Assembly: GCF_002878395.1 (NCBI RefSeq)
Contig: NC_061118.1
Span: 86,006,521 to 86,070,520, forward strand
DNA length: 64,000 nucleotides
Direction of reading: 5' to 3'
Source: Capsicum annuum
Taxonomy: Eukaryota > Streptophyta > Magnoliopsida > Solanales > Solanaceae
Part shown: in pieces, positions 47,885-59,907 of the stretch
Position numbering within the stretch: position 1 is the first letter of the stretch
Layout: each line of letters opens with the position of its first letter
Program-made: the position numbers and the translations under genes
The notes under the pieces: generated by a model
Database searches by the model: none
What the model saw: only the letters and a program-made list of their open reading frames with translations
Told to the model about the DNA's origin: nothing

Positions 47885-50099
47885 TGTTATGACCTAAACT
47901 AGGGCTTAGCCGTGACGTGCATGTCTAATATACTGTGAATCGGAGACCACCCCCCAAACCTAACCAAACACCATACACCGCCAAATAATGGCTAAATTTT
48001 AAACATATAACAAGATAGTACAAGGTAAGTTCAAAGAATAAAAGATATGTCAATAATGATAACCTGCAATCGATAGAACACATCCAACCAATATCACCCA
48101 AGTCCAAAGTAATCAAACAAAGCCTCTATGCAAAAAAATAAAAAAATAAAAACCAATCTTAGTTAGGACATGTCACCAACTCTAACAACGACGATGCTAA
48201 TGTTAATGATAATGAAAATTATCAACTCATATCCAAGAATAAAAACTAATGAAATCCCTAAGCCTTCCAGAGAATGGAAGCTCTCTACTACACTACAACA
48301 AATTAATGAACCAAGTTGATCCACCTAACTCTACACAGGAAAATTATATATATATCTGATGCCTGCATCATATGGAGATACAGCATATGGGGATGGTTAG
48401 GGGGCTGAGCACTCGCATGTCACTCAGTAATAAGGATAACATAATATAGTGATCAACAGTTCAAAATCATTCAAATCTAATGCACATAATCAAATGCATA
48501 TACATATATACATCACATACCGGGATAGGGAACAACACTTAACATTCACTTTTAAAAATTGTCTTGAATTGTGTAGCTTAACCATCATAACATAAAAAGG
48601 CATCCACGGGCTATACAAGCCCAGCTTTCCCCCAGCTGGAAGGGCCCCAATGCATGTAACCACATGAACCAGATAATATACATATGCACCATGGGGGACT
48701 CATACCACCCGACATACCAAGGTGACTTAAGCATCCAATCTTATGATATAATATGGGAGACTCGAACCTCTCATTTATATAACAAGAGGGACTCAAACCA
48801 TGCGATCATTTAGACTTTGCATTGGAAATAGCAATTTTTGTTATTGGTCCCTTGGAACCTCTACTTTCATGACTCAACTACATATTCCTCTTTCAAGCCC
48901 TATTATAATATTTAACACACATTCCCATTAATTGAAAAATATTACACAATAAGGAATATATTATTGGTATGGTCATACCAACTATACTTCCAAAGTAACA
49001 TCAATATGCCAAACCAATTATCATCACTTGGGGAAATTCACAACACCGTTGGTTCAATTATACATTAGCTTGGGGAATTACACAACCCTATAAGGTTCAA
49101 TTCAAAATCATTATACTTCATCAGCTTTTCACATTATGCAATGGTTCAAGAGTAGTTCAATGTGCATACTTTTCATATTCATAACCAATTTCCTAATATG
49201 GGTTTGAGGTCATTATCAATTCAAAAGTTGTAAGTTGGGGAAAATCACAATCCTCTTATTTGTTCACCCTATCCATGCATCCCACAAGTTCAAAACCATA
49301 ATTAAAGTATAAACAATCATTTCTAAATCATGAGAAACATTATTCAACAACAAGCATTCAAAAAACCTCAACCCATGTTTCGAAACCATCATCAATGCCA
49401 TATGAAAAACACTTAAAATATATACTTTTAGCAAATTAGCAATTAGGGAAGAGTAACATGCCTGAAATACCAAGTTTTATGAAAAGAATTCAACCCTTGA
49501 TCCCTTGGATGACCTACTTCTTATAAACCCTAAGTATCCTTCTTAAGGGATTTTGAGAGAATTAAAAGAGTCTTTCATGTGTTAAAGTATTGAAAGAATG
49601 CCCTAAATATGTTTTATGGACGTGGGGTATAAGGGGTTAAAGTGGGAATTATCCAAAGTGCCCTTAACTTAAACGTTGGAAAAGTGTCTCTAGCGACTTT
49701 GGGTCACACAGTGACTCATAACAACACCTTACGACTCATCACCAAAAGTTGTATCCAAGACAGTGGTAGGGGTAACCTATACTATTGACCCTATGACTTA
49801 CATCATATGACTTATATCATGACCTTATGACTTGTAGGGTCCAAGACGTATCCAAGACAGAACTAATTTGGCCTTACACTAGTCACCCTATGATTTCCAC
49901 CCAACAGCTCATAACGAGTCCTTATGACTCGTAGTGGGCCACTCGTACTTAGAACTTAACTTAGCTACACATATATTGTTTAGGCATTGGGTCCCTAGGA
50001 CCCATCAAGACTTCTTATGACTCGTAAAGAGGACTCGTAGCAAAGGCAGTAAGTATAAGATTTTAGAAATTTTCATAGACCAAAATTTAATGTGTTACA
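47885..50099 (-). repeat. 5' LTR of gypsy-C
   Basis: On the + strand it runs from TGTTATGACC to aatttaatgtgttaca. It matches 21545-23761 throughout, including ccatgggggactcataccaccc and gactcgtaaa modules at the right end (49690-50045). Confidence 0.92.
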
Positions 50100-50298
50100 G
50101 AGATTATCCTCCCTGACAAGGGGATATCATGGAGGCTTACTACCTCCATGGTCTAAAATCACCCTGAACCCCTTCCAAAAATTCTAAAACTCTCCCGTGA
50201 CATCCTAATAACATATCTAAACACAATTCTAGTCAAAAATTAATATTTCAAAAATAGGAGGGCTAAAAATAAAATGCTAAAAATTTTGGGGTGTTACA
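50100..50298 (-). repeat. Gypsy-B LTR, remaining end piece
   Basis: gagattatcctccctgac follows the gypsy-C LTR end and continues the CG-type module style of 21478-21544. The piece ends ttttggggtgttaca at 50298. The next pentamer, acttg, would be the TSD of gypsy-B, but its left partner was not found. Confidence 0.8.
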
Positions 50299-51550
50299 AC
50301 TTGTCACTATGGTAGATTGCTCTAGACCTAATTTTCCTTAATTACATTTAAGAGTTACCTCTCCCTAAAGTTCTTACCATTCTAGGGGATAAGGAGGTAA
50401 AATTAACTAATTCAGACTCAAATAGATTAAAATGACCTAGAGATTTTAGGGATTCTGGCTTAGCTAACCATCGACTCTAATTCTCAAATATGTCTATTAT
50501 CATCCACCTACCTCCAACTATTAAAACTGAATACCAAAAAATTTGCAAGAAATTATGAGGAAAACTCTTATTTATCCTTCTCTTAACATCAAGGATGGAA
50601 AAAAATTCATAACTAAAGGAGATGATCTCAAAGCTAAAATAATATACTAGAATACTATTCTAATTGAATATGTATTAGGGGATACCCCATTTCTCAAAAG
50701 CATGGAAGGTTATGTTTCCACGGTATGGAAACGGGTGAAAATTCCTCAAATTTTAGCGTATAATGAGGTTTACTTCATTTTCCATTTTAATTCTCAGGTG
50801 GATTATGACAATATATTGAATGGGAGTTGTATAGGATTCATAACAAGTCGTTCATTGCGCGTTCTTCGGAGATGAACTTTGAATTTTAATTAAATGGCCT
50901 CACTACCATCCCTTAATAGATTACACTACCTGGACTACTTATGGGATATTGGTTGACTAAAGCATTGGGTAAAATTATGAGTCTTATGGGGATACCACTA
51001 TAAATATATTGGGTTACAATAGATATGGAATGAATATTATATTTGAGTTCTGAGTTGAACTAAATATCTCATGGCCATTGGTTGAAACAATTACTTTGAG
51101 TATACCTGGTTGAGTTTTAACAAACGGTGGACTAGGAATAAAATCCCCGTTATTATTAATATTATATGAAATTTGGGTATATTGAGGAGAATTTCTAGCT
51201 TAATTAAAAATAGGAGCCTAAGGATAATGAAATACAGGGTATTCCTCAAAGAAAAAGACAAAATTAAGGGCGTAGAAGAGATCAATGCCCCCACGCCAAG
51301 ATTGGATTCCTAAGGAAAAAGAGGGTGGGAAAAATGAACTTCCTACTACCACAACATTATAGCATCAAGGTGATGTTTCCCTAGACACACAGGATGAGTT
51401 GATTAGGCTAATGACTAGTGATAACACTGGTAATTTTAAGGTACTGTCTACTAGAATGGATAGGGTATCACTTAATAATCAATTTGGGCATTTCCCTACT
51501 CATGTCAACAAGTCTTAAAGTGTATATAGAAATGACCCTGGGGTAGACAC
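50299..51550 (+). pseudogene. LINE ORF1 remnant (nucleic-acid-binding protein)
   Basis: The recognisable parts include RPNFPNYI near the start, VEGYVSTVWKRVKIPQILAY and EVYFIFHFN (about 50705-50785), followed by LMGYWLTKALGKIMSLMG (about 50935-51000). In plant LINE ORF1 proteins these match the segment before the RNA-binding region, where a domain ends in a 'GKP...' phrase. No CCHC motif could be read. Many stops and frameshifts. The family call rests mainly on position upstream of an endonuclease. Confidence 0.6.
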
Positions 51551-51559
51551 AATCCCCCA

Positions 51560-52698
51560 TAATCATTGCTACCTGGAATATAGAGGCTTAAATCAACCCC
51601 TAAAGCAAAAAAATGTGCGATTTTTTTTCATAAATATAGGGTCGATTTGTTTACTATGTTGAAACTCGAGTCAAGGAGCATAAATATAAGATTATTGTAA
51701 TGAAAATTATGTAAGTGTGGAGCCATATCTATAATTATCCTATAGGTGTAAATAGAAGTACATGGCTGCTACGGAAATGGCATGTGAAGATAAAAATCCT
51801 TCAGGTCCATGAGCAGCCTATAGACTTTCATGTAGAGGACACCACATGCTCTTTTTTTAATTTTATAACTGTAGTATATGCTAGTAATAGAGCCTAGCAG
51901 TATTTATTACTATGGAAGGAACTAATGGTGCTAGGAAGATCTATGTAAGGACCTTGGTTATTGAGTAGTGACTTTAATAATGTGCTCTCTACAAATGATA
52001 GAATTGTCTCTCTTGCGACACCGGGTGAAGTTTAAGATTTTCAAGAGTGTGTGCATGATTTACAACTCGCTTCACTAAGGGGAAAAGGCTGGAATTACAC
52101 CTTTTGTAATAAGTAGGATATTTCTACAAGGGGGTACTCTAAATTTGACTGGGCTTTTCAATACTTCTAATGGTTACATAGATATAATTATGTGGAGACA
52201 GAATTCTTAAATCCTAGGGTCTTAGATGATACTCCCATCTTAGTTAAATATAGAGTGGCTGGTACTAGTCACCCCAAGCCTTCTAAGATATTTAATACTA
52301 TGTTATAACATCTTAATTTCCCTAGTCTGGTGAGAGTATCTTGGTCTAAAAGTTGTAATGGAACAGATAGATAGGAGTTGGGTTAAGTTGAAAATGCTCA
52401 AACTGGAGATTAAACATCTGAACACCTATCTAATATCCTATGAATAGAGGCTAAAATCTGCCTAGGGAAAATTAAATATAGTACAAAGTTAGCTACTCAA
52501 CACCCTATGGATCATATATTGATAAAGGAAGAAAATCTAGTGTCAAAGGATATTATTAAATAGGGTAATATTGAGGATCAATCTCTAAGGCAGAAATCAA
52601 AAGCAACTTGGATAAAATATAGAGATGCAAATACCATCTATCTTCATGCTCAATAAAAGTTGAGAGCTTACTAGAATCCTATCTCTATAGTGTATACT
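51560..52698 (+). pseudogene. LINE ORF2 endonuclease domain (AP-endonuclease-like)
   Basis: ORF2 opens with TWN-RGLNQPLKQK near 51571-51605 (one base lost inside the WNVRGLN motif). Further readable blocks are WLLRKWHVKIKILQVHEQPI and FNFITVVYASNRA (51740-51895), then SDFNNVLSTND (about 51968-52000), which carries the DFN signature of the fold, and RGKGWNYTFCN (about 52078-52110). The enzyme nicks target DNA to prime reverse transcription. It is cut by gypsy-E after about 380 codons, before the RT domain. Frameshifts and stops occur throughout. Confidence 0.85.
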
Positions 52699-54904
52699 TG
52701 AAATACCCCAGTTTTGACCCTTAGAAAATTTCTTTAAGTTTGAGCTTTTCGACATCGTATGACTTGAGGGTACTTGTCATATGATGTGGGTATGGCTTAA
52801 GGCCCTCACTCATATGATAATAAGTGTGTTTTGGTTGGTTTCTTCCCAAGGTATGAATAGACATCATACTAGTTATATGTTAGGGTACGAGAAGTATAAT
52901 GCCAAATTGTATGATGTCCTAAAACTAGCCTATATGAAATTATTGTTTTTAGGGTACGGTTCTAGGGTACCACTGGTATGATTGGATAAGAGTTGTTCCT
53001 TGTGGTTGTATGTTTGATAATATTAGGGTCCAAGATGTTGCCTAGGGTACTAGTGATGTATACCACTCATATGTTGAGGGTACGGTTTGGGTGAGTGGTC
53101 GTACCCTTATGCGTACCACTTTTTAGCTTTTAAGATAAGGGTACTTTAAGCATTTCCCACCCCAAAACCTTTGAGTCCCCACATCTTAAAACATATTATG
53201 GTCTATCATAACTAACTCTGAAAGATCAAAGCACCCCTTAGACTCTCTCTAAATACTCTCTTGAAGATAGGGATAGAGTTTCTACAATGTGTTCATCTAG
53301 AGGATCAAGAGTCAAATTCCTTCCATGACTCTTTATGAATAAGGCATATAACTCTTCTCCCATTGTTAGTTCTCAAATATCATGTGTTGTAAATATTTAT
53401 TATGATTCATTAATGGTGGTTTTGAAAACTTATGTTGAGGGACTTGTTGCATATTGTTGAGTATTGTTTACTCTTGGTTTAAGTTTTGTTTATATATGTG
53501 TTTCTGATGACTTGCACATTTGGACGCTTGGTATTATGGTTTAACAATTGGGTAATGGTTCACCCTAAACTTGATGGTTTTAACTCTGGTTTTGGTCTTG
53601 GTAATGGTATGCCCTCAAAGTGTTTGTGAAAATGCCTAAGAGAATAAACTAGTCACATATTAAATGGTGTTTTGAACTAAGACATTGGCCTAATGAAAAT
53701 TAATGGTTGGTAAATAGATTTGTAAAGGCCTTGTTGGCCATTTAATATTTAAATAATAACCTTGGTAGTTCAAATGTCTAAAAAGAGTTTGAGTCCCTAA
53801 ATATTAAATTGATTTATGTTCCTACTAGATATTGGGTTTAAGTCTCTAAATATTGAATCGAATTAATGCCATTGTATAGACAATGGGTTCGAGTCCCAAA
53901 GTCGTATGATTATGGTTATGGCATGTTTGACTCTTGCAAATGGTGTTGGTATGATAATACCAACAAAGTGCCTTTGTTAAGTAAGTCATAGTGGTTGTGT
54001 TGTAAAATGGGATGTGTAGCCGAGTTATGATAGTTGAGTCTGAAGGACTAACACTTAAAACTGTGTTAGCCCGTGCGGGTGTCTTTATGATCGGGTTATT
54101 CAAGTCCCTCAAATAAATATATGAATGAGAGGTTCAAGGTCCCCATAATACATGTATTGGTGCATGCATCACCTTGATTATTTTTGCAGCTTTGAGTCCT
54201 CATATAGGTATATACGGTTATGGATATTCTCTGGTTTATGTGGCTACATGCGTTGGGGCCTTTTCAGCTAGGGAGAGCTGGGCTCATATAGCCCATGGGT
54301 GCCTTGTTATATGAAAGTTATACTACACACCCTAGGTTAATGATGTTAAAGTTTATGCTAATCTTGTTCCCTACCCCGACATGGTATATATATATATATA
54401 AATGTATTGCATTGATTATGTGCATTGGATGATTGGTTTTGAATTGTTGGTTTTATTTTATCTTTATCCTTGAGTTACACTCTAAAGGTCCAACCACTAA
54501 TCATCTTTGATGTTGTATCCCCACGTAATGCAGGTATCGGTCATACTATCACCCCTCTTCCTCAATGACTTAGATTTAGGGACAGATTGTGTTAACTTGA
54601 AGTGGTGAGCTTCCTTACTTTTGAAGGATCAATTTCTTACTTTGAGTTTTTTTATCTTTGTTGGTTTATACTTAGATATTGGTTTTGTCTATGGTTGCAG
54701 ACGTGTCCCAATCGGATTATATTTCTTTTATTTTAAAGGCTTTGTATAGACAAACTGTGGACTTGGGTATGTTTTGGAATGGTTATGGATTAGGTTAATG
54801 TGTTGTGATTTTTTGATTTGTTGGGTTGGGTATCATGGGTGATCTCTGGTTCTTGTTTAACTTGGGATGCCCATTATGACAAGGCCCAGGAATAGGTCAT
54901 GTCG
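52699..54904 (+). repeat. 5' LTR of gypsy-E
   Basis: It starts TGAAATACCCC and ends aataggtcatgtcg (final A changed to G). U3 (52757-53125) holds repeated tatg/ggtac modules such as ctcatatgttgagggtacg. A (TA)n run lies at 54385-54400. Confidence 0.93.
54385..54400. repeat. (TA)n microsatellite in the gypsy-E LTR
   Basis: A pure ta run sits at the homologous position of the AT runs in the B and C LTRs (reverse orientation). The partner LTR has only tatacatgtatatata near 61102. Confidence 0.8.
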
Positions 54905-54907
54905 AGT

Positions 54908-54924
54908 TGGTATCAAAGCCTAGG
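54908..54924 (+). other. Primer-binding site of gypsy-E
   Basis: tggtatcaaagcctagg lies three bases after the LTR and is a tRNA-Met-type site with one change (TCAAAGC for TCAGAGC). Confidence 0.88.
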
Positions 54925-55112
54925 TTTATGGTCAATTGGGTATCCACAAAGTTATTTTAAATACATTCTTTTTATAGGTGCGTATCGCACCACACTTATA
55001 AGAGAGAGGATATTATACATTTAGTAATGTTTCACATTGTTGTTATCATATTTCAAGCTATAGAGTCTAAGGTCTTGATTCTTATTATTTCTATTTACTC
55101 ATTTTTCAAATC

Positions 55113-56030
55113 AAGCCTCCAAGAAGATCTAATGTTCATGCAAACTCTTTTGTCCTGATTAAGGAAAATATGGATGAAATTCATCCAACTTCTAGAGTCT
55201 AAACCTCATTAAGAATCACTGTATCTGACTGTCCTCATGAGGTTCCACTTGCCCCCACTAATCCTACTACTGAGGGTGATAGTTATACTTAGTCACCTCA
55301 AGAAGAGGATACTAATGCTGAGTTCTGTAACTTTATAAATTTGTTGACTCAGTTGGTAGCTTCTCAATCTGACTGTGGTACTCTTGTTACTCTATCTTCT
55401 GAGGAAACAAGGATTTTCCAGTTCATGAGGTTGCATCCTTTTATGTTTACTAGTATAATGGCTGAGAAGGATCCTCAAACTTTCATTGATAAAATTGAGA
55501 AGATCTTCTAGATTATGCATGCTTCAGAGGTTAAAGGTGTTGATTTATTTGCCTATCAATTGAAAGATATGGTGTACCAGTGGTATGAAAAGTGGGAATG
55601 ATTGAGGGGCAAAGATATTGGTTCCCCCTTGTCACAGGATTTCTCTAGTGCATTTTTGGACTGCTTCTATTCTCAAGAATTGAGAGAAGCAAAAGAAAAA
55701 GAGTTTGTAAATCTAAGGCAAGGTAGGATGTCTATCAAGGAGTATGCCTTGAAATTTTATTAGCAGTCTAGGTATGCTCCTGATTTGGTTTATAGCAGGA
55801 GGGATAGAATATATAAGTTTGCTTTGGGATTGCCTCGTGACTTGATCCTTGAGAGAAAATATGCATTGTTGATCAAGGACATGGATATCACCAGATTAGT
55901 TATTTACATATAACAAGTTAAGAAAGAGATGAGGTAATAGGCTGAGTTTAGTTAGAGGTAGGGGGAAAAATTTAGGCCTTCTGATCAAAGTAGTAGAGAT
56001 GGTAGTAAGTGGCCAAAGAAAAAGTAGGGA
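55113..56030 (+). pseudogene. gag pseudogene of gypsy-E
   Basis: The expected initiator ATG of MPPRRSNVH reads AAG at 55113, so the start is lost. The capsid domain follows in one frame with few stops: FMRLHPFMFTSIMAEKDPQ, TFIDKIEKIF, DLFAYQLKDMVYQWYEKWE, FLDCFYSQELREAKEKEFVN and SIKEYALKFY. A spacer with SKWPKKK precedes the zinc-finger region. Gln and Trp codons are the usual sites of stops (TAG, TGA). This is the most continuous gag in the window and is closely related to that of gypsy-B (YQLKD..YQWYE.WE in both). Confidence 0.9.
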
Positions 56031-56399
56031 AGTTCTACTTCTTTCTCCAAGACTAGTGCACCTTACTCGAAGTCATTGGGTGATTTTCGATCACAATGAG
56101 ATGGTTGGTTCTGGGCATAGGGTTCTCAATCTCAGGGTAGTGGGACTCAATCGGCTCCATCCCACCATCCTTATAGATTTTGTGGGTGGTCGCACCATAG
56201 GCTCTTTCAAAAAAGGAATAATAGACATTTTTATTAAGGTTATATTAGTCATATGCAGTGTGACTATCATGATAGAATGTCTTCTGGGGATAACAAGGTT
56301 CATGTTGGTTCTTCATCTACTCCTACACCAAAGAGTACTGCTTCTAAATCTATTTCTATTTTTGGTACCGACACTGGCTAGAATTGCTTATATGCTCTT

Positions 56400-59300
56400 G
56401 CATCTTATCATGATTCTAAGGCATCCCTTAATGTTGTTACTAGTATGTTGAAACTATTCTCCCATGATGTGTATTATTTACTTTACCCAAGGTCCACTCT
56501 TTCTTAAGTGACCTTATTTATGGTTGTGTATTTTGATTTTAGTCCTGAGTTTATTTTTTACCCTTTCTCTGTATCTACCTTGATTGGTGACTCTATTATT
56601 GCTAAAAGAGTTTATAGGGGGGTGTGGTATCATTTAGTAGAAGAGAAACTCTTATGGATTTGACAAAGTTGGATATGGTTGATCTGATGTCATATTAGGG
56701 ATGGATTGGTTACATTTGTGTTATGCTTCCTTAGATTGTTGGACACAAAAGGACATGTTTAAATTCCCTAATGAGTTTATCATTGTATAAGAAGGGGGTT
56801 CATTAGTACCTAAGGGGAGATTCATCTCGTATCTCAGAGCTCGAAAGTTGATTTCCAAAGGATGTTTGTATCATTAGGTTTGATTTAAAGATTCTAGCTC
56901 GAATGGTCCTTCTATAGAATCCGTTCCTATTGTTAATATTTTTCCTAAGATATTCCCTGATGATCTTCCTAGTGTCCCTCCCTATAAGGAAATTGATTTT
57001 GGGATTAACCTTATTCTAAACACTCGTCCTACTTCTATCCATCCTTATAGAATGGCTCCAACTGAATTTAAGGAGCTTAAGATCAAATTAAAGGATATCT
57101 TAGATAAATATTTCATCTATCCTAGTGTGTCTCTTTGGGGTGATCATATGTTATTCGTGCATAAGAAAGATAGTTCCCTTAAGATGTGCATTGACTATCA
57201 TTAGTTGAATAAGGTGACCATAAAGAATAAGAATTTTCTTTCTAGGATCAATGATTTGTTTGATCATCTTCAATGTGCAAAATATTTTTCTAAGATTGAT
57301 CGTAGGTCAGGTTATCATCAGCTTAAGATTAGGGAGGTTGATATCCCTAAGACTGCCTTCAGGATTCGGTATCGTCATTATGAGTTCCTAGTTATGTATT
57401 TTGGATTGACCAATGCACCAACACTATTTATGGAATCGATAAATAGGGTCTTCCATCAGTTTCTAAATTAGTTTGTCATTGTCTTCATTGGTGACATCTT
57501 GGTCTACTCTAAGAGTGAGGTGAATTATGTCGATCATCTTTATGTTGTGTTGCATACCTTGAAGGATCAGTGTTTGTATGCCAGGTTCTAGAAGTGTGAG
57601 TTTTGGTTGAAGGCTATGACTTTCCTTGGTTATGTTATCTATAGTAAAGGGATCATAGTGGATCCACAAAAGGTTGACGTGGTTAAAAAGTGGCCTAGAC
57701 CTGTGACTCCAACTAATATTCAAAGATTTTAGGGTTTAGCTAGTTACTATAGGAGATTTATGGAAAGTTTTTTTACTATAGCTTCCCTATTTACAAAGTT
57801 GACCCAGAAGAAGGTCAAGTTCTTGTGATTGGATGATTATAAGGGTAGTTTTAAGAATTTAAAGGATAAGATAATTTCATCTCTGGTTTGGTGGGTTGGT
57901 GGCTTATGCTTCTAGGCAACTCAAAGTTCAAGAGAAGAAGTACCCAACTCATGATTTGGAATTATTAGTTGTGGTGTTCACATTGAAAATCTAGTGTCAT
58001 TATTTGTACATAGTGCATATGGATACTTTTTTGATCATAAGAGCCTGCAATATGTGTTTACCCAGAAAGAGTTAAATCTCAGGCAAAGAAAGTAGCTTGA
58101 GTTGCTAAAGGACTATGATATGAGTCTCCATTACCATCTAGGTAAAGCTAATGTGGTTGTTGATTTTCTTAGCAGGTTATCCATGGGGATTCTAGCTCAT
58201 ATAGATAAGGATAAGTGGAAGTTGGGGAAGGACATTCATCATTTGGCTAGCCTTGGAGTTCGTCTTACGGTCTCTGAGAATGGTGGTGTGTTGTACATTA
58301 GGTATTATAGTAATTTCTTATTGCTGAGATAAAATAAAAGTAGATGGGGGATTCTGACTTGATGAAGATTAAGAGAAATGTGGGTCAGCAAAAAGGTTGT
58401 TGACATTAAGATTAGTGGTGATGGTATCTTGCTGTACCAAGATAGGCTATGTGTTCCTGATGTTGAGTGTTTGAGGGAAAGGATTTTGGCTAAAGCTCAT
58501 AGATCTCGTTATTCTATTCATCCTTGTTCTAGAAGATGTATCATGATTATAGAGAGTTCTATTAATGGGATAACATAAAGTGAGATATGGCTAACTCTGT
58601 GGCTAAGTGCATGGTGTGTTGACAAGGGAAAGTTGAGCACATAAGACCCAAAGGTTTGTACCAAGAGATTGAGTTTTCCAAATAAAAATGGGAGGTAATT
58701 AATATGGATTTTGATATCGGTCTTCCTCAAACTCAGAACTAGTGTGATTCAATTTGGGTCATTGTGGATAGGATAACTAAGTCTAGTCACTTTTTGTAGG
58801 TGGGGACTAGTTATTCGGCTAAGGATGATGGTAAGTTCAATATTGTGGAGATTGTAAAGTTGCACGGTGCTCTTATTTCTATCATCTCAGATTGTGGTAA
58901 TCCATTGTCATCTCATTTTTGGAAATTATTTAAAAAAGTTTTGGGAACCAAGGTGTGCCTTAGTGCCTCTTTCTACCTGCAGTTGGATGGACAAGCGGAG
59001 AGAACCATTCAGACATTAGTAAACATGCTTTGTGCTTGTATGATTGACTATGGTGGTAGTTGGGTTGACCATTTTTCTCTTATAGAGTTTGTTTATAATA
59101 ATAGTTATAACTCTAGCATTTGTATGGCTCCTTTTGAGGCATTGTATGGTAGGAGATGTCGTTCTTCTATTAAGTGGTATGAAGTTGGTAAGGGTAAGAT
59201 GTTTGGCCCTGATTTGGCTTACCAGGACTTGGAAAAGGTAAAGGTAATTCACGATAGGTTGAAGACTGCTTAAATTTGCCAAAAGTCCTATGCGAATGTG

Positions 59301-59760
59301 AGGCGTAGGGAGTTGGATTTAAAGGTTGGCGATTGGGTATCCTTGAAGGTATCTCCCATGAAGGTAGTGATGCAGTTTGGTAAAAAGGGGAAGCTTATTC
59401 CCTAGTATGTTGGTCCATACTTAGTTATGAAGAGGGTTGGCAATGTTGCCTACAAGTTTGAGTTTCCTTCTAGCTTGAGCTCCATTCATTTATTTTTTCG
59501 TCTCTATGTTGAGAATGTTTGTTGGTAATCCTTCATTAGTTGTTCCTTTGGAAGGGTTGGGTATCTCGCATTCCTTATCTTATGAGATAGTCCTCATTGT
59601 GATCTTGGATCGTCAAGTTCATCAGTTGTGGATGAAGGATGTGGATTTGGTAAAGGTTCTTTGGAGGAACCATAAGATTAAAGAAGCTACTTGGAAGGCA
59701 AAAGAGGAAATAAAGTCCAAGTATCCGCATTTGTTCCTAGTTATAGAAATTTGTGCTTGA
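56400..59760 (+). pseudogene. pol pseudogene of gypsy-E (PR-RT-RH-INT-chromodomain tail)
   Basis: Protease (56440-56720): YYLLYPRSTLS, with the catalytic Asp changed to Tyr (56484). RT (57000-57725): DYH-stop-LNK near 57200, [40 protein letters not shown], then FIGDILVYSK, so the first catalytic Asp is Gly (57490). RNase H: a deletion near 57885 removes the [11 protein letters not shown] block; DHKSLQYVF and VVVDFLSRL remain. Integrase (58600-59270) is the best kept: NMDFDIGLPQ, SIISDCGNPLSSHFW and GQAERTIQTL supply the D,D,E triad, followed by FVYNNSYNSSICMAPFEALYGRRC. Tail: FGKKGKLIP, then VKVLWRNHKIKEATWKAKEE (59506-59760). Confidence 0.93.
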
Positions 59761-59907
59761 GCTATGTGTTGATCTTCTCATCTTTTTTCTATGTATTTAT
59801 TTTCTAACTTGGTTAAAGGGAAGTTTGATAAGTAATAATGTGTTAAATTTTGCTTGTGCTTTCCTTAACCTGTCATTTGATGATGAAAGATTCAAGTAGT
59901 AGTGAAT

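Larger units (their letters stand above)
21545..50099 (-). mobile_element. Gypsy-C: near full-length chromovirus with nested insertions
   Basis: Two LTRs of almost equal length (21545-23761, 2217 bases; 47885-50099, 2215 bases) bracket a minus-strand gag-pol with a PBS at the right and a PPT at the left. By eye the LTRs agree at roughly four bases in five, so the insertion is old. The flanking pentamers are gatat and gagat. Removing the nested element F (28701-46643) and the solo LTR H (23782-24961) leaves an element of about 9.4 kb, normal for a plant chromovirus. Confidence 0.92.
16296..50298 (-). mobile_element. Gypsy-B: oldest minus-strand chromovirus, host of the nest
   Basis: On the minus strand the element runs from an LTR at the right (split: 50298-50100 and 21544-19744) through PBS and gag to pol. 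It breaks off at 16296 in the RNaseH-integrase spacer, where gypsy-2 is inserted. No integrase or paired 3' LTR can be assigned with certainty; the LTR at 9045-11299 is a candidate. Its LTR was invaded by gypsy-C (21545-50099), flanked by gatat on the left and gagat on the right, a 4-of-5 TSD. On the right, LINE sequence begins immediately after the LTR end at 50298. Confidence 0.82.

Noticed and set aside
55999..56451. 150-aa + strand frame
   Set aside because: It overlaps the zinc-finger region of gypsy-E gag in the wrong frame. The residues are leucine-rich noise with no domain.
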